Below, piece after piece: positions 9,450-20,785 of a stretch of DNA of 64,000 nucleotides. The first letter of the stretch is position 1. Each line of letters begins with the position of its first letter. Under the pieces are notes generated by a model. That model searched no databases, was not told the origin of the DNA, and was given only the letters and a program-made list of their open reading frames with translations. This DNA comes from Achromobacter deleyi. Lineage in GTDB: Bacteria > Pseudomonadota > Gammaproteobacteria > Burkholderiales > Burkholderiaceae_B. Where the stretch lies: the NCBI RefSeq assembly GCF_902859705.1, contig NZ_CADIJO010000011.1, forward strand, positions 124,001 to 188,000, read 5' to 3'. The position numbers were made by a program, and so were the translations under genes.

Positions 9450-9565
9450 GTGCGTAAATCTCCAGAATTATTGATAGACAGGGTGTTTCGCCTCAGGCGC
9501 CACCGCCACGCGGTGCGCGCCTGAGAATCGTAATCGGTTTATGGGAAACGCGGCGGGTGGGCGCG

Positions 9566-11014
9566 CTATTGTTCGGCCAGCCAGGCAATGAGGGCGTCGT
9601 CGAACGCCCGCACGGCGCCCGCCTGTTCATGGTTGACGATGCTGACCACGACGAAGCGCTTGCCGCTGGCGCCCAGCACATAGCCCGCGATCGAGCGCAC
9701 GTCGCGCAGCGACCCGGTTTTCAGGTGGGCCATGCCGGCAATGCCGTCGCCCTTCAGGCGGCGGCGCACCGTGCCGTCGACGCCGGCAATCGCGAAGGAT
9801 GAAATGTACTCGGGCATGACCGGCGAGTTCCAGGCCACGGTCAGCATCGACGCCAGGCTGTCGGCGGACACCCGCGCTTCGCGCGACAGGCCGGCGCCGT
9901 TGTCGATCACCAGTTCCGGCATGTCCAGGCCCTGCTTGGCCAGGAGGCCCTTGGCCACGGTCTCGCTGCTGACCACCGTCGCGGGCCGGCGGCCGCGCTC
10001 GGCGCCCAGGGTCAACAGCAGCGTGCGCGCCATGACGTTGTTGCTGCGCTTGTTGATCTGGCGGATCACTTCGGCCAGGGTCGGCGAATCGTGCGAGGCC
10101 AGCACCACGGCGTCGCCGGGCACCACGCCCGTGCGCACCTGGCCCTTGAAGGTGCCGCCCAGTTCCTTCCAGAGCATGCGGAAGACTTCGGTGGCGTAGT
10201 CGTTCTGCGACAGCGCCAGGCGGTACAGGCTGAATTCGCCGCAGGAACCGGCCACCTTGCCGCTGACCCGCAGGGTCACGCCCTGCTGGGTGATGACGGG
10301 GTCGGTCTGGACCACGGGCGCGCCGGGGCAGCGCGCATCGCTCCAGTCCACCTTGCCTTCGATCTTCAGGCCGGGTAGCGGCGGGTCGATCAGCGGCACC
10401 CATTTATTGGCGGCCGGATCAGGGCTGAACAGGATGCGCACGGCGCCAAAGCCCACCATCAGCGCGTCGGGGCTGGCGTTGTAGGCACGGTCGGGCGCAC
10501 CGTCGAAGGCGCCGGGGTCGGTCGTGACCTGGCCGAAGATGCTGCGGTCGATCACCAGGTCGTTGATCTGCTTGACCCCGCGCAGGCGCAATTCGCGCAG
10601 CAGCGCCCACAGGTCCTGCATCAGGAACTGCGGGTCGCCGCCAGCGCGCAGGTACAGCGGACCGGGCAACACGCCGCGGGCGTCCGGCCGGGCGCCCGGC
10701 TCGGTCATGAAATCGGTGCGCCAGACGTAGTTAGGCCCCAGTTCGGACAGCGCCGCCCAGGTGGTGACCAGTTTCATCACCGATGCCGGGTTGCGGGCTT
10801 CTTTGGCGTTCAGGGTCGCCAGCCGCGGGCCGCCGACCTCTTGCACCACCAGAGACAGGGCGCTGTCAGGCAGCTTGGTGGCCTTCCAGGCGTTGACCAC
10901 GCTGGGCGGCAGGCCGGGCACCTGCGCGCAGGCATTGCCGGCGGCCAGGGCCAGCAACCCGCCGGCCAGCCATCGCGCCGGCCCGCTCCACCGCTTTTTC
11001 CCTGATCCTGTCAT
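9566..11014 (-). CDS. dacB: D-alanyl-D-alanine carboxypeptidase/endopeptidase, PBP4 type
   Basis: This encodes 482 residues with a Sec signal peptide (cleavage after NACAQ, about residue 31). It is a peptidase family S13 penicillin-binding protein. The three active-site motifs are visible: SVMK at 78-81 (nucleophile Ser78), SNN at 324-326 and KTG at 432-434. The long insertion between the first two motifs is typical of class C PBPs. It trims or cleaves peptidoglycan cross-links in the periplasm. It stands alone between upp (117 bp away) and a binding-protein gene. Family assignment is secure. Confidence 0.94.
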   Translation of the reverse strand: MTGSGKKRWSGPARWLAGGLLALAAGNACAQVPGLPPSVVNAWKATKLPDSALSLVVQEVGGPRLATLNAKEARNPASVMKLVTTWAALSELGPNYVWRTDFMTEPGARPDARGVLPGPLYLRAGGDPQFLMQDLWALLRELRLRGVKQINDLVIDRSIFGQVTTDPGAFDGAPDRAYNASPDALMVGFGAVRILFSPDPAANKWVPLIDPPLPGLKIEGKVDWSDARCPGAPVVQTDPVITQQGVTLRVSGKVAGSCGEFSLYRLALSQNDYATEVFRMLWKELGGTFKGQVRTGVVPGDAVVLASHDSPTLAEVIRQINKRSNNVMARTLLLTLGAERGRRPATVVSSETVAKGLLAKQGLDMPELVIDNGAGLSREARVSADSLASMLTVAWNSPVMPEYISSFAIAGVDGTVRRRLKGDGIAGMAHLKTGSLRDVRSIAGYVLGASGKRFVVVSIVNHEQAGAVRAFDDALIAWLAEQ

Positions 11015-11086
11015 GCCCTGTCCACCTGGTTGCCTTGCCTCGCGAAACCGAGAGCATACAAAACCTGGGACGGTTACGGGTGGCGG

Positions 11087-12238
11087 CTACTGCAGTTTCC
11101 ACTTGCCGCCCGCCACGGTCGCCATGACCAGCGCGCGTTCGTCCAGGCCGTTGTGGTCGGTGGCGCTCATGTTGACCACGCCGGTGGCGGTCGGCAGGTT
11201 CTTCACGTTTTCCAGCGCGTCACGCAGCGCCGCACGGAATTCCGGCGTGCCCGGCTTGGCCGACTTCAGCGCCACGGGGATCGCCTGCTGCAGCAGCAAG
11301 CCCACGTCCCAGGTATAGGCTGCGAACAGGGACACGCTGCCAGGGCCGTTGGCCGCCTCGTACTTCTTGGCGAAGGCCTGCGCCGTGGCCTTGACCGGAT
11401 TGCTCTCGGGCAGCAGGTCGGCCACCATCACCGGCCCCACCGGCACCCAGGCGCCGTCGCAGGCCGTGCCGCACACCCGCAGGAAGTCGTTGTTGGCCAC
11501 GCCGTGGTTGAAATAGATCTTGCCCTGGTAGCCGCGCTCGCGCAGCGCCCGGGCCGGCATCGCGGCCGGCGTGCCGGACGCGCCCACCACCACGGCGTCC
11601 GGGGCGGCACCGACCAGTTTCAGGGTCTGCGCCACGGCCGACGTGTCGGTGGGCGCGAAGCTTTCGCGGCCCACGATTTCGATGCCGTGTTGCTTGGCCG
11701 CCTTTTCCACTTCCACCCAGAAGGTTTCGCCCAGGGCGTTGTTGAAGCCGATGAAGGCCAGCTTCTTGACGCCGTTGGCGGCGGCATGGCGGGCGATGCC
11801 TTCGGCCATCAGGGAATCGGAATGCGGCGTCTTGAAGACCCAGCGGCGCTTGTCGTCCACCGGGTCGATCAGGCGGGCCGACGACGCCAGCGTGATCACC
11901 GGCGTGGCGCCGCTGGCCACCGTGTCCAGCATGGCCATGGTGTTGGGGGTGGTGGTCGAGCCGACGATCAGGTCGACCTTGTTCTCGGAAATCAGCTTGT
12001 GCGAATTGCTGACCGCCCGCGTGGTGTCGGACGCGTCGTCCAGCACCACGTATTCCACCTTCACGCCGCCTATTTCCGTGGGAAGCAGACTGATGGTGTT
12101 GCGTTCAGGGATGCCCAGCGAGGCCTGGGGGCCGGTGGTGGACAGGGTGGCGCCGATCTTCACCTGGGCCAGCGCGGGTGCGGCGGCCGCGACCAGCAGG
12201 GCCGCCAACGCGGCCTTCAATGTGCAACGGGGGGTCAT
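11087..12238 (-). CDS. ABC transporter substrate-binding protein, branched-chain amino acid type
   Basis: This encodes 383 residues with a Sec signal peptide ending ALA-Q near residue 25. The mature start VKIGATLSTTGPQASLGIPERN and the later VDLIVGSTTTPNTMAM mark the Peripla_BP_6 / LivK family. Such proteins bind amino acids, aromatic acids or urea in the periplasm. No cognate permease or ATPase gene is nearby, so it is an orphan here. A 65-bp gap separates it from the flavin reductase gene on the same strand. It could therefore be part of the flavin monooxygenase cluster and bind that pathway's substrate, which is inference. Confidence 0.85.
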   Translation of the reverse strand: MTPRCTLKAALAALLVAAAAPALAQVKIGATLSTTGPQASLGIPERNTISLLPTEIGGVKVEYVVLDDASDTTRAVSNSHKLISENKVDLIVGSTTTPNTMAMLDTVASGATPVITLASSARLIDPVDDKRRWVFKTPHSDSLMAEGIARHAAANGVKKLAFIGFNNALGETFWVEVEKAAKQHGIEIVGRESFAPTDTSAVAQTLKLVGAAPDAVVVGASGTPAAMPARALRERGYQGKIYFNHGVANNDFLRVCGTACDGAWVPVGPVMVADLLPESNPVKATAQAFAKKYEAANGPGSVSLFAAYTWDVGLLLQQAIPVALKSAKPGTPEFRAALRDALENVKNLPTATGVVNMSATDHNGLDERALVMATVAGGKWKLQ

Positions 12239-12303
12239 GCGTCGTCTCCTTTGGGGCGCGGATATCGTTATGCGTCTTGCCGATCCGCTACGGCGTGAAA
12301 GCG

Positions 12304-12810
12304 TTATACGACGGGAACCCCCGCTTGCGGCAGGAAAGCGCCCTTATGGAAAACCAGCGCCCCGCCATCGTCGTCCGGGGCGTGCAGGCGCAGCACCTCG
12401 CCGATCAGCACGGCGTGGTCGCCCACTTCCAGCACCTGGCGGATGGCGCACTCGAAGCGCGCGGCGCAGGCATCGAACACGGGAATGCCGTCCTGCCCCA
12501 AATACCAGTCCAGCCCCGCGTAACGGTCGGCCACCGGCTGCGAAAACACCCGCGCCAGGTCGCGTTGCGGCGCCCCCAGCACATGGATGGCAAAGCCGCC
12601 CTGCGCCATGAAGTCGTCGTAATGCATGCTGGCGCGGCGCAGGCTCCAGAGCACCAGCGGCGGGTCCAGCGACACCGGGGCGAAGGAATTGACCGTCAGG
12701 CCGATGGGCCCCTGGGCGCCGGCGGCGGTCACCACCGTGACGCCGGTGGCGTAGCGCCCCAGCGCCTGCCGCAGGCGAGGGGGGCTGAGATCAAGGGTGG
12801 CGCAGGTCAT
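12304..12810 (-). CDS. Flavin reductase (HpaC-like), partner of the adjacent monooxygenase
   Basis: This encodes 168 residues of the flavin_reduct family. The core ALGRYATGVTVVTA, the run GLTVNSFAPVSLDPPLVLWSL and GGFAIHVLG are all characteristic. The enzyme reduces free FMN or FAD with NAD(P)H for a two-component oxygenase. Its start lies inside the 3' end of the luciferase-like gene (20-bp overlap), so the two are translationally coupled and very probably form one enzyme system. No C-terminal extension is present. Confidence 0.9.
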   Translation of the reverse strand: MTCATLDLSPPRLRQALGRYATGVTVVTAAGAQGPIGLTVNSFAPVSLDPPLVLWSLRRASMHYDDFMAQGGFAIHVLGAPQRDLARVFSQPVADRYAGLDWYLGQDGIPVFDACAARFECAIRQVLEVGDHAVLIGEVLRLHAPDDDGGALVFHKGAFLPQAGVPVV

Positions 12811-13792
12811 GGGAGACTCCAGCGGCCTCTTCCATCAGGCGCCGCATCGAATCCAGCACCCGGTCCTGCGGCATCAGGCCGAAATTGTGCAGGCTCATCA
12901 CGTGGTCCAGGCCCATGTCGGCCAGCCGCGCAAGCTTGTCGGCCACGGTGCGGGGCGAGCCGAACAGCGACAGGCCGCTGGCGATGATGTCGTCGTAGAC
13001 CTGCTTGCGCGCGTACAGGCGCGTTTCCACATACAGGTCAAAGGCGCGGGCGGCGCGTTCGCGGGCCTCGTCGTCGGTGGCGGCCACGTGGGTGTGCAGC
13101 GCCACGGCCGCCATGCCGGTGGCGTCTTCGATGCCGGCTTCGGCCAGCCCGCGGCGGTAGTCCTGCATCATCAGGCCGATCTCTTCGAAGTTGTCCACCG
13201 CGGCGTAGGGCACGAACAGCATGCGGCGTCCCTGGCGGCCCACATGGTAGGCGGCCTCGCGGCGCAGGATGGCCACGTAGACGGGCACCGGTTGCTGCAC
13301 CGGCTGCACGTTCAGCCGGACCTCGTGGATGCGATTGAACTTGCCTTCGTGGTTGACCCGTTCGCCAGACAGCAGGCGCTCGACCAGCATCAGGTTTTCG
13401 TCGAAACGCTCGCGCTTGATGGCCGGATCGACGCCGTAGCCCTCGAATTCATGCTTCAGGTAGCCCGAGCCCACGCCCAGCGACAGCCTGCCTTGCGAAA
13501 GCTGATCCACCAAGGCATAGTTTTCCGCCACCGTCAGCGGGTTGTGGAAGGTCAGGATCGAAATCGCCGTGCCCAGCCGCAAGCGCGTCGTCTGCTGCGA
13601 CAGGGCCGCCAGGAACACCGCCGGATTGGGCACCGCGCCGTACTCATGAAAGTGGTGCTCGGCCACCCAGAACGTGTCGTACCCCCACTGTTCGGCCTGG
13701 CGAGCCTGCTCCAGCACCTGGCTGTACAGCTGGCCCAGGCTGCGGGGCTGGTCGGGGTAATGGTCTTGTACCGAGAAGATGGACAGCTTCAT
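12791..13792 (-). CDS. Luciferase-like (LLM class) flavin-dependent monooxygenase
   Basis: This encodes 333 residues of the bacterial luciferase-like alpha/beta-barrel family. Visible family blocks are YDTFWVAEHHFHEYG, LRLGTAISILTFHNPL and LSLGVGSGYLKHEF. It should oxidise an organic substrate with reduced flavin supplied by the reductase encoded directly downstream. It is first in a minus-strand operon with the flavin reductase and perhaps the binding protein. It is divergent from an IclR regulator (78-bp gap). The substrate cannot be deduced; alkanesulfonates, chelators or aromatic compounds are possibilities for the family. Confidence 0.88.
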   Translation of the reverse strand: MKLSIFSVQDHYPDQPRSLGQLYSQVLEQARQAEQWGYDTFWVAEHHFHEYGAVPNPAVFLAALSQQTTRLRLGTAISILTFHNPLTVAENYALVDQLSQGRLSLGVGSGYLKHEFEGYGVDPAIKRERFDENLMLVERLLSGERVNHEGKFNRIHEVRLNVQPVQQPVPVYVAILRREAAYHVGRQGRRMLFVPYAAVDNFEEIGLMMQDYRRGLAEAGIEDATGMAAVALHTHVAATDDEARERAARAFDLYVETRLYARKQVYDDIIASGLSLFGSPRTVADKLARLADMGLDHVMSLHNFGLMPQDRVLDSMRRLMEEAAGVSHDLRHP

Positions 13793-13827
13793 GGTTGTCT
13801 CCGTATTTGTCCGCGGCGGCGCGCTGA

Positions 13828-13846
13828 TGTATTTTTTAGTGATACA
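13828..13846. promoter_or_regulatory. Candidate IclR operator
   Basis: The inverted repeat TGTAT-N9-ATACA lies in the AT-rich 78-bp space between the divergent monooxygenase and IclR genes. Its position could allow the regulator to control both directions. No experiment supports it. Confidence 0.4.
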
Positions 13847-13870
13847 CGTATTCTAATAAGAGACGAACTG

Positions 13871-14707
13871 ATGTCAACAGAGAGCAGCACCGGGATCCAG
13901 TCCGCCGAAATCGCCCTGGACGTCCTGACCCGGCTGGCCGAGCTGGGCGGCGCCGTGTCGGTGTCGGAACTGGGCCGCAGCCTGGACATGCCGCGCGCCA
14001 AGGCGCACCGCTACCTGGTGTCGCTGGAACGGCGCGGCTATGTCGAGCAGGACCCCGCCAGCGCCCGCTACCGGCTGGGGCCGCAGGCCCTGCACACGGG
14101 GCTGGCCGCGCTGGCCGAGGTGGATTTCGTGAAACTGGCGGCCGGCTGCCTGGAAGACCTGAGCGCGACCATCGGCCAGACCGTCTTCATTTCCGTCTGG
14201 GGCCAGCACGGCCCCACCATCGTGCAATGGCGCGACGCCCGCCTGCCCGTCACGGTGAACGTGCGGGTCGGCTCGGTGCTGCCGCTGCTCAACAGCGCCA
14301 CCGGACGCGTCTTCGCGGCCTGGCTGCCCGAGGCGCTGGCGCTGCCGCGCGCCTTGCAGGAATGGGATGCGGCGCAGCGCCAGGGCGCCGACCCGGCGGG
14401 CCTGCTGGGCGATCCCGCCGGCCCCGCCCTGGCCACGGCCGATGTTGCCGACCCTGCCGCCACCCTGCGGCGGCGCTGGCTCGCCACCCGCGAACGTGGC
14501 TATGCCTGCGTCAGCGGCCACCTGCTGCACGGCATCGACTCGGCCGCGCTGCCGGTGCTGGACGCCCAGGGCCAACTGGCCGGGGCCATCACCGGCCTGG
14601 GCCTGCACGGCGGCTTCGACCTGTCGCCGGACGGCGCGCCGCTGCGCGCGCTGGCGGCGGCGGCGGCCGATTGCTCGCGCCGGCTGGGCTGGCGCGGCGG
14701 ACGCTGA
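13871..14707 (+). CDS. IclR-family transcriptional regulator
   Basis: This encodes 278 residues starting at the ATG at 13871, right after the short divergent intergenic region. The N-terminal winged helix-turn-helix is at about 12-65 (ALDVLTRLAELGGAVSVSEL, then PRAKAHRYLVSLERRGYVEQ). The C-terminal effector-binding IclR domain is at about 80-270 (LLNSATGRVFAAWLP and TRERGYACVSGHLLHGID). IclR proteins often sense aromatic or carboxylic compounds and control the neighbouring divergent operon. The likely target is the flavin monooxygenase operon. Confidence 0.9.
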   Translation: MSTESSTGIQSAEIALDVLTRLAELGGAVSVSELGRSLDMPRAKAHRYLVSLERRGYVEQDPASARYRLGPQALHTGLAALAEVDFVKLAAGCLEDLSATIGQTVFISVWGQHGPTIVQWRDARLPVTVNVRVGSVLPLLNSATGRVFAAWLPEALALPRALQEWDAAQRQGADPAGLLGDPAGPALATADVADPAATLRRRWLATRERGYACVSGHLLHGIDSAALPVLDAQGQLAGAITGLGLHGGFDLSPDGAPLRALAAAAADCSRRLGWRGGR

Positions 14708-14877
14708 ATCGGGCCTGGCCGCCCCGGCCAACCGCCCTTTTTTCCAGCCCCTTTACAATAGCGAGTTGCCCCAGAGCCGGCCCCCGGGCCTGGCTCGTTT
14801 TTTCGCCGCCCCATTGCCGGCGGCCCGGCGCCCTTGCTGCGACCTTCGCCACGCCCGCCCCCTGATACCGATATCCC

Positions 14878-17066
<2,189 letters not shown>

Positions 17067-17295
17067 GGCCGCCGGCGCAGGTCGGCGACCCTAGTGAAAA
17101 CCACGAGGCCATGGGGGCTTTTTATTTGGCGATCCGCCCCCATCACTGCGCACAGGCCGTGACAGGTAGCCGGGAATAACCTCGCTACAATAGTCGGCTT
17201 GCCCTATCCATGGCTCGCGCGGGGATGGGCGCAGAACAAGATCGACGACAGCTCGATACAAACAAACCCAAACAGACTATACGCAGGAGAATTAC

Positions 17296-17637
17296 ATGTC
17301 CGCTATCGATACCGCCAGCCTCGTCGTGGCCCAGGCAGCCCCCGAAGGCAACGCGCTGATGGGCATGCTGCCCATCATCCTGATGTTCGTGATCCTCTAC
17401 TTCCTGATGATCCGTCCCCAGATGAAGCGCCAGAAGGAACACCGCAATCTGATCGCCGCCCTGGCCAAGGGCGACGAAGTCGTCACCGCCGGCGGCATGC
17501 TGGGCAAGGTCACCAAGGTGAACGACAGCTACGTCACCGTCGAAGTGTCCGAACTGGCCGACAAGCCGGTCGAGATCATCATGCAGAAGTCGTCGGTCTC
17601 GACCGTTCTGCCCAAGGGAACCATCAAGGCCCTGTAA
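17296..17637 (+). CDS. yajC: Sec translocon accessory protein YajC
   Basis: This encodes 113 residues. One transmembrane segment near 17-37 (LMGMLPIILMFVILYFLMIR) is followed by the conserved PQMKRQKEHRNLIAALAKGDEVVTAGG and a basic/acidic cytoplasmic domain. YajC associates with SecDF in the inner membrane. An AGGAG ribosome-binding site stands before the ATG. A 229-bp gap after tgt contains a possible -10 TACAAT (17186-17191) without a consensus -35. It is followed by secD and secF, the standard order. Confidence 0.95.
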   Translation: MSAIDTASLVVAQAAPEGNALMGMLPIILMFVILYFLMIRPQMKRQKEHRNLIAALAKGDEVVTAGGMLGKVTKVNDSYVTVEVSELADKPVEIIMQKSSVSTVLPKGTIKAL

Positions 17638-17650
17638 GCGTCCCATAGGA

Positions 17651-17680
17651 GCGCCGCCGGGCCCCAGGGTTCGGCGGCGC
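17651..17680 (+). other. Strong GC hairpin in the yajC-secD intergenic space
   Basis: A perfect 9-bp stem GCGCCGCCG / CGGCGGCGC surrounds a 12-nt loop, with extra flanking GGAGC/GCTCC complementarity. No T-run follows, so it is more likely an mRNA processing or stability structure than a terminator. It lies 69 nt before the secD start. Confidence 0.5.
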
Positions 17681-17748
17681 CGCTCCGCCGCCCGCCGCGC
17701 CTGTCGCCCGGGCGGCCCTTTCATCACTCTTACATGAAGTAGCCGGCA

Positions 17749-19629
17749 ATGAACCGCTATCCCCTCTGGAAGTACATTACGGTCCTGATTGCGGTCTTTA
17801 TTGGCCTGCTCTATACGCTTCCCAATTTCTACGGCGAGTCCCCCGCCGTCCAGGTTTCCAGCGCCAAGGCCACCATCAAGGTGGATACGGCCATGCTGAG
17901 CCGGGTCGAGCAGGTACTGGCCGACGCCAAGATCCCCAACGAAGGGGTCTACTACGAACAGAACGGCACGCTCGGCACCGTGCGCGCCCGCTTCACGTCG
18001 ACCGACCTGCAACTGCAGGCGCGCGACCTGATCGACAAGTCCCTCAATACCGTCCAGGGCGACCCCCACTACACCGTGGCGCTGAACCTGTTGCCCGCCT
18101 CGCCCACCTGGATGCGCGCGATGGGCTGGTTCGCCCCCAAGCCCATGTACCTGGGCCTGGACCTGCGCGGCGGCGTGCACTTCCTGCTGCAAGTGGACAT
18201 GCAGGGCGCCCTGACCGCCCGCTACGATTCCCTGGCCGCCGACGTGCGTTCGGTGCTGCGCGACCAGAAGGTCAACGTGGCCGGCGTCGAACGCTCGGGC
18301 ATGGGCGTGGCCGCCACCTTCGCCAACTCGCAGGACCGCGACCGCGCCATCTCGACGCTGCGCACCCGCCTGCCTGACCTGGAATTCACCGAAAGCGAAG
18401 AAAACGGCAAGCTGCTGCTGATGGGTGCGCTGAACCCGGCCGCGGTCACCCGCGTGCAGGACTCGGCCCTGAAGCAGAACATCAACACGCTGCACAACCG
18501 GATCAACGAACTGGGCGTGGCCGAACCGGTCATCCAGCAACAGGGTTCGGACCGCATCGTGGTGCAGTTGCCCGGCGTGCAGGACGTGGCCAAGGCCAAG
18601 GAACTGCTGGGCCGCACCGCCACGCTGGAAATCCGCATGGTCGACGATTCCCCCGCCGCGCAAGCCGCGCTGCTGGGCGGCTCGGTGCCGTTCGGCCTGG
18701 AACGCTATTCCGACCGCGACGGCCGCCCCATCCTGGTGCGCCGCCAGGTCGTCCTGACCGGTGAAAACCTGCAGGACGCCCAGCCCGGCCGCGACTCGCA
18801 GACCCAACAGGCCGCCGTGCACCTGACGCTGGATTCCAAGGGCGCCCGCATCTTCCGCGACGTCACCCGCGACAACATCGGCAAGCGCATGGCCATCCTG
18901 CTGTTCGAGAACGGCAAGGGTGAAGTCGTGACCGCCCCCGTCATCCGCAGCGAAATCGCCGGCGGCCAGGTGCAGATCTCGGGCAGCATGAGCTCCGAAG
19001 AAGCCGCCGACACCGCCCTGCTGCTGCGCGCCGGTGCGCTGGCCGCGCCGATGTCGATCATCGAAGAACGCACCATCGGCCCGAGCCTGGGCGCCGACAA
19101 CATCTCGAAGGGCTTCCATTCGACGCTGTACGGCTTCCTGGCCATCGCGGTCTTCATCATCATCTACTACCACCTGTTCGGCGTGTTCTCCACCGTCGGC
19201 CTGACCCTGAACGTGCTGCTGCTGCTGGCCCTGCTGTCGATGCTGCAGGCCACGCTGACGCTGCCAGGCATCGCGGCTATCGCGCTGACACTGGGCATGG
19301 CCATTGACTCGAACGTGCTGATCAACGAGCGGATACGGGAAGAACTACGCGCCGGGGCGTCGCCGCAACAGGCGATCCACCACGGTTTCGAACGCGCGTG
19401 GGGCACCATTCTCGACTCCAACCTCACCACGCTGATTGTCGGCCTGGCCCTGCTGGCATTCGGTTCCGGTCCCATCCGCGGCTTCGCGGTGGTGCATTGC
19501 CTGGGCATCCTGACCTCGATGTTCTCGTCCGTCGTGGGCGTGCGCGCGCTGGCCAACCTCTGGTACGGCCGCAAGAAGAAGCTCACGTCGATTTCCATCG
19601 GCGAAGTCTGGAAGCCGAAGACCAACTGA
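17749..19629 (+). CDS. secD: Protein translocase subunit SecD
   Basis: This encodes 626 residues, the usual length. It has an N-terminal membrane segment (WKYITVLIAVFIGLLYTLP) and a large periplasmic domain with LGLDLRGGVHFLLQVDM near 141-157. Five C-terminal membrane segments follow, with TLGMAIDSNVLINERIREE as the conserved RND-type motif. SecD works with SecF to finish protein export using the proton-motive force. It is 51 bp upstream of secF and belongs to the yajC-secD-secF operon. Confidence 0.97.
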   Translation: MNRYPLWKYITVLIAVFIGLLYTLPNFYGESPAVQVSSAKATIKVDTAMLSRVEQVLADAKIPNEGVYYEQNGTLGTVRARFTSTDLQLQARDLIDKSLNTVQGDPHYTVALNLLPASPTWMRAMGWFAPKPMYLGLDLRGGVHFLLQVDMQGALTARYDSLAADVRSVLRDQKVNVAGVERSGMGVAATFANSQDRDRAISTLRTRLPDLEFTESEENGKLLLMGALNPAAVTRVQDSALKQNINTLHNRINELGVAEPVIQQQGSDRIVVQLPGVQDVAKAKELLGRTATLEIRMVDDSPAAQAALLGGSVPFGLERYSDRDGRPILVRRQVVLTGENLQDAQPGRDSQTQQAAVHLTLDSKGARIFRDVTRDNIGKRMAILLFENGKGEVVTAPVIRSEIAGGQVQISGSMSSEEAADTALLLRAGALAAPMSIIEERTIGPSLGADNISKGFHSTLYGFLAIAVFIIIYYHLFGVFSTVGLTLNVLLLLALLSMLQATLTLPGIAAIALTLGMAIDSNVLINERIREELRAGASPQQAIHHGFERAWGTILDSNLTTLIVGLALLAFGSGPIRGFAVVHCLGILTSMFSSVVGVRALANLWYGRKKKLTSISIGEVWKPKTN

Positions 19630-19680
19630 ACATGAGTGCGGGCGGCCACGCCGCCCGCCACCGACAAGCCAGGGCAAAAA

Positions 19681-20616
19681 ATGGAATTTTTCCGGATTCA
19701 CCGCACCATCCCGTTCATGCGCCACGCGCTGGTGCTGAACATCATCAGCCTCGTCACCTTCGTGGCGGCGGTCTTTTTCATCCTTACGCGCGGCTTCCAC
19801 CTGTCGATCGAATTCACCGGCGGCACGGTCATGGAAGTCAACTACGCCCAGACGGCGCAGCTTGAAAGCGTGCGCGGCGTGGTCTCCAAGCTGGGCTACA
19901 CCGACTTCCAGGTGCAGAACTTCGGCACCTCGCACGACGTCATGATCCGCCTGCCCCTGCAGGAAGGCCAGACCTCGGCCACCCAGAGCGAGACCGTCAT
20001 GGCCGCCCTGAAGACCGCGGACCAGGGCGTGGAATTGCGCCGGGTCGAGTTCGTGGGTCCGCAGGTGGGCCAGGAACTGCTGCACAACGGCCTGATGGCG
20101 CTGCTGGTCGTGGTCATCGGCATCATGGTGTACCTGGGCTTTCGCTTCGAATGGAAGTTCGCCGTCGCCGGCGTGATCGCCAACCTGCACGACGTGGTGA
20201 TCATCCTGGGCTTCTTCGCCTTCTTCCAGTGGGAATTCTCGCTGTCGGTACTGGCGGGCGTGCTGGCGGTGCTGGGTTACTCGGTGAACGAATCCGTGGT
20301 CATCATGGACCGGATCCGCGAGAACTTCCGCAAGTACCGCAAGGCGGATGTGCACGAGGTCATCAACAGCGCCATCACGCAGACCATCTCGCGCACCATC
20401 ATCACCCACGGCTCGACCCAGATGATGGTGCTGGCCATGCTGTTCTTCGGCGGCCCCACCCTGCACTACTTCGCCATGGCCCTGACCATCGGCATCTGGT
20501 TCGGCATCTACTCGTCGGTGTTCGTCGCCGCTGCGCTGGCCATGTGGATGGGCGTCAAGCGCGAAGACCTGATCAAGCCGGTCAAGAAGGAAGGCGAAGA
20601 AGGCGAAGCCGCCTGA
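19681..20616 (+). CDS. secF: Protein translocase subunit SecF
   Basis: This encodes 311 residues from the ATG at 19681 (AGGG upstream), where the typical N-terminus EFFRIHRTIPFMRHALVL begins. It has six membrane segments with the periplasmic loop starting IEFTGGTVMEVNY and the conserved VLGYSVNESVVIMDRIREN in the fourth segment. It pairs with SecD. A short acidic/basic C-terminus follows (KPVKKEGEEGEAA). An intrinsic terminator lies immediately downstream. Confidence 0.96.
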   Translation: MEFFRIHRTIPFMRHALVLNIISLVTFVAAVFFILTRGFHLSIEFTGGTVMEVNYAQTAQLESVRGVVSKLGYTDFQVQNFGTSHDVMIRLPLQEGQTSATQSETVMAALKTADQGVELRRVEFVGPQVGQELLHNGLMALLVVVIGIMVYLGFRFEWKFAVAGVIANLHDVVIILGFFAFFQWEFSLSVLAGVLAVLGYSVNESVVIMDRIRENFRKYRKADVHEVINSAITQTISRTIITHGSTQMMVLAMLFFGGPTLHYFAMALTIGIWFGIYSSVFVAAALAMWMGVKREDLIKPVKKEGEEGEAA

Positions 20617-20633
20617 TCTTTCCGCCCATGAAG

Positions 20634-20665
20634 AAAAACCCGTCGCATTGCGGCGGGTTTTTTTT
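20634..20665 (+). terminator. Intrinsic terminator of the yajC-secD-secF operon
   Basis: The stem AAAACCCGTCGC / GCGGCGGGTTTT has one G-T pair and an ATT loop (20635-20661), followed by a run of T. It lies 18 nt after the secF stop. Confidence 0.9.
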
Positions 20666-20785
20666 GGGGCCATTTCTTCAACCGTGTTACGGCAGGCATT
20701 GGCTAGCCTCCTGGCACCACTGTACTGACCGCCCCCGCCCAGGTGTACGGGTACGGCGTCCCCCGTATTCGATACCATAGGCGCC

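Noticed and set aside
17185-19173. Open frame of 662 codons antisense to secD
   Set aside because: Shadow of secD and yajC; no recognisable motif or ribosome-binding site.
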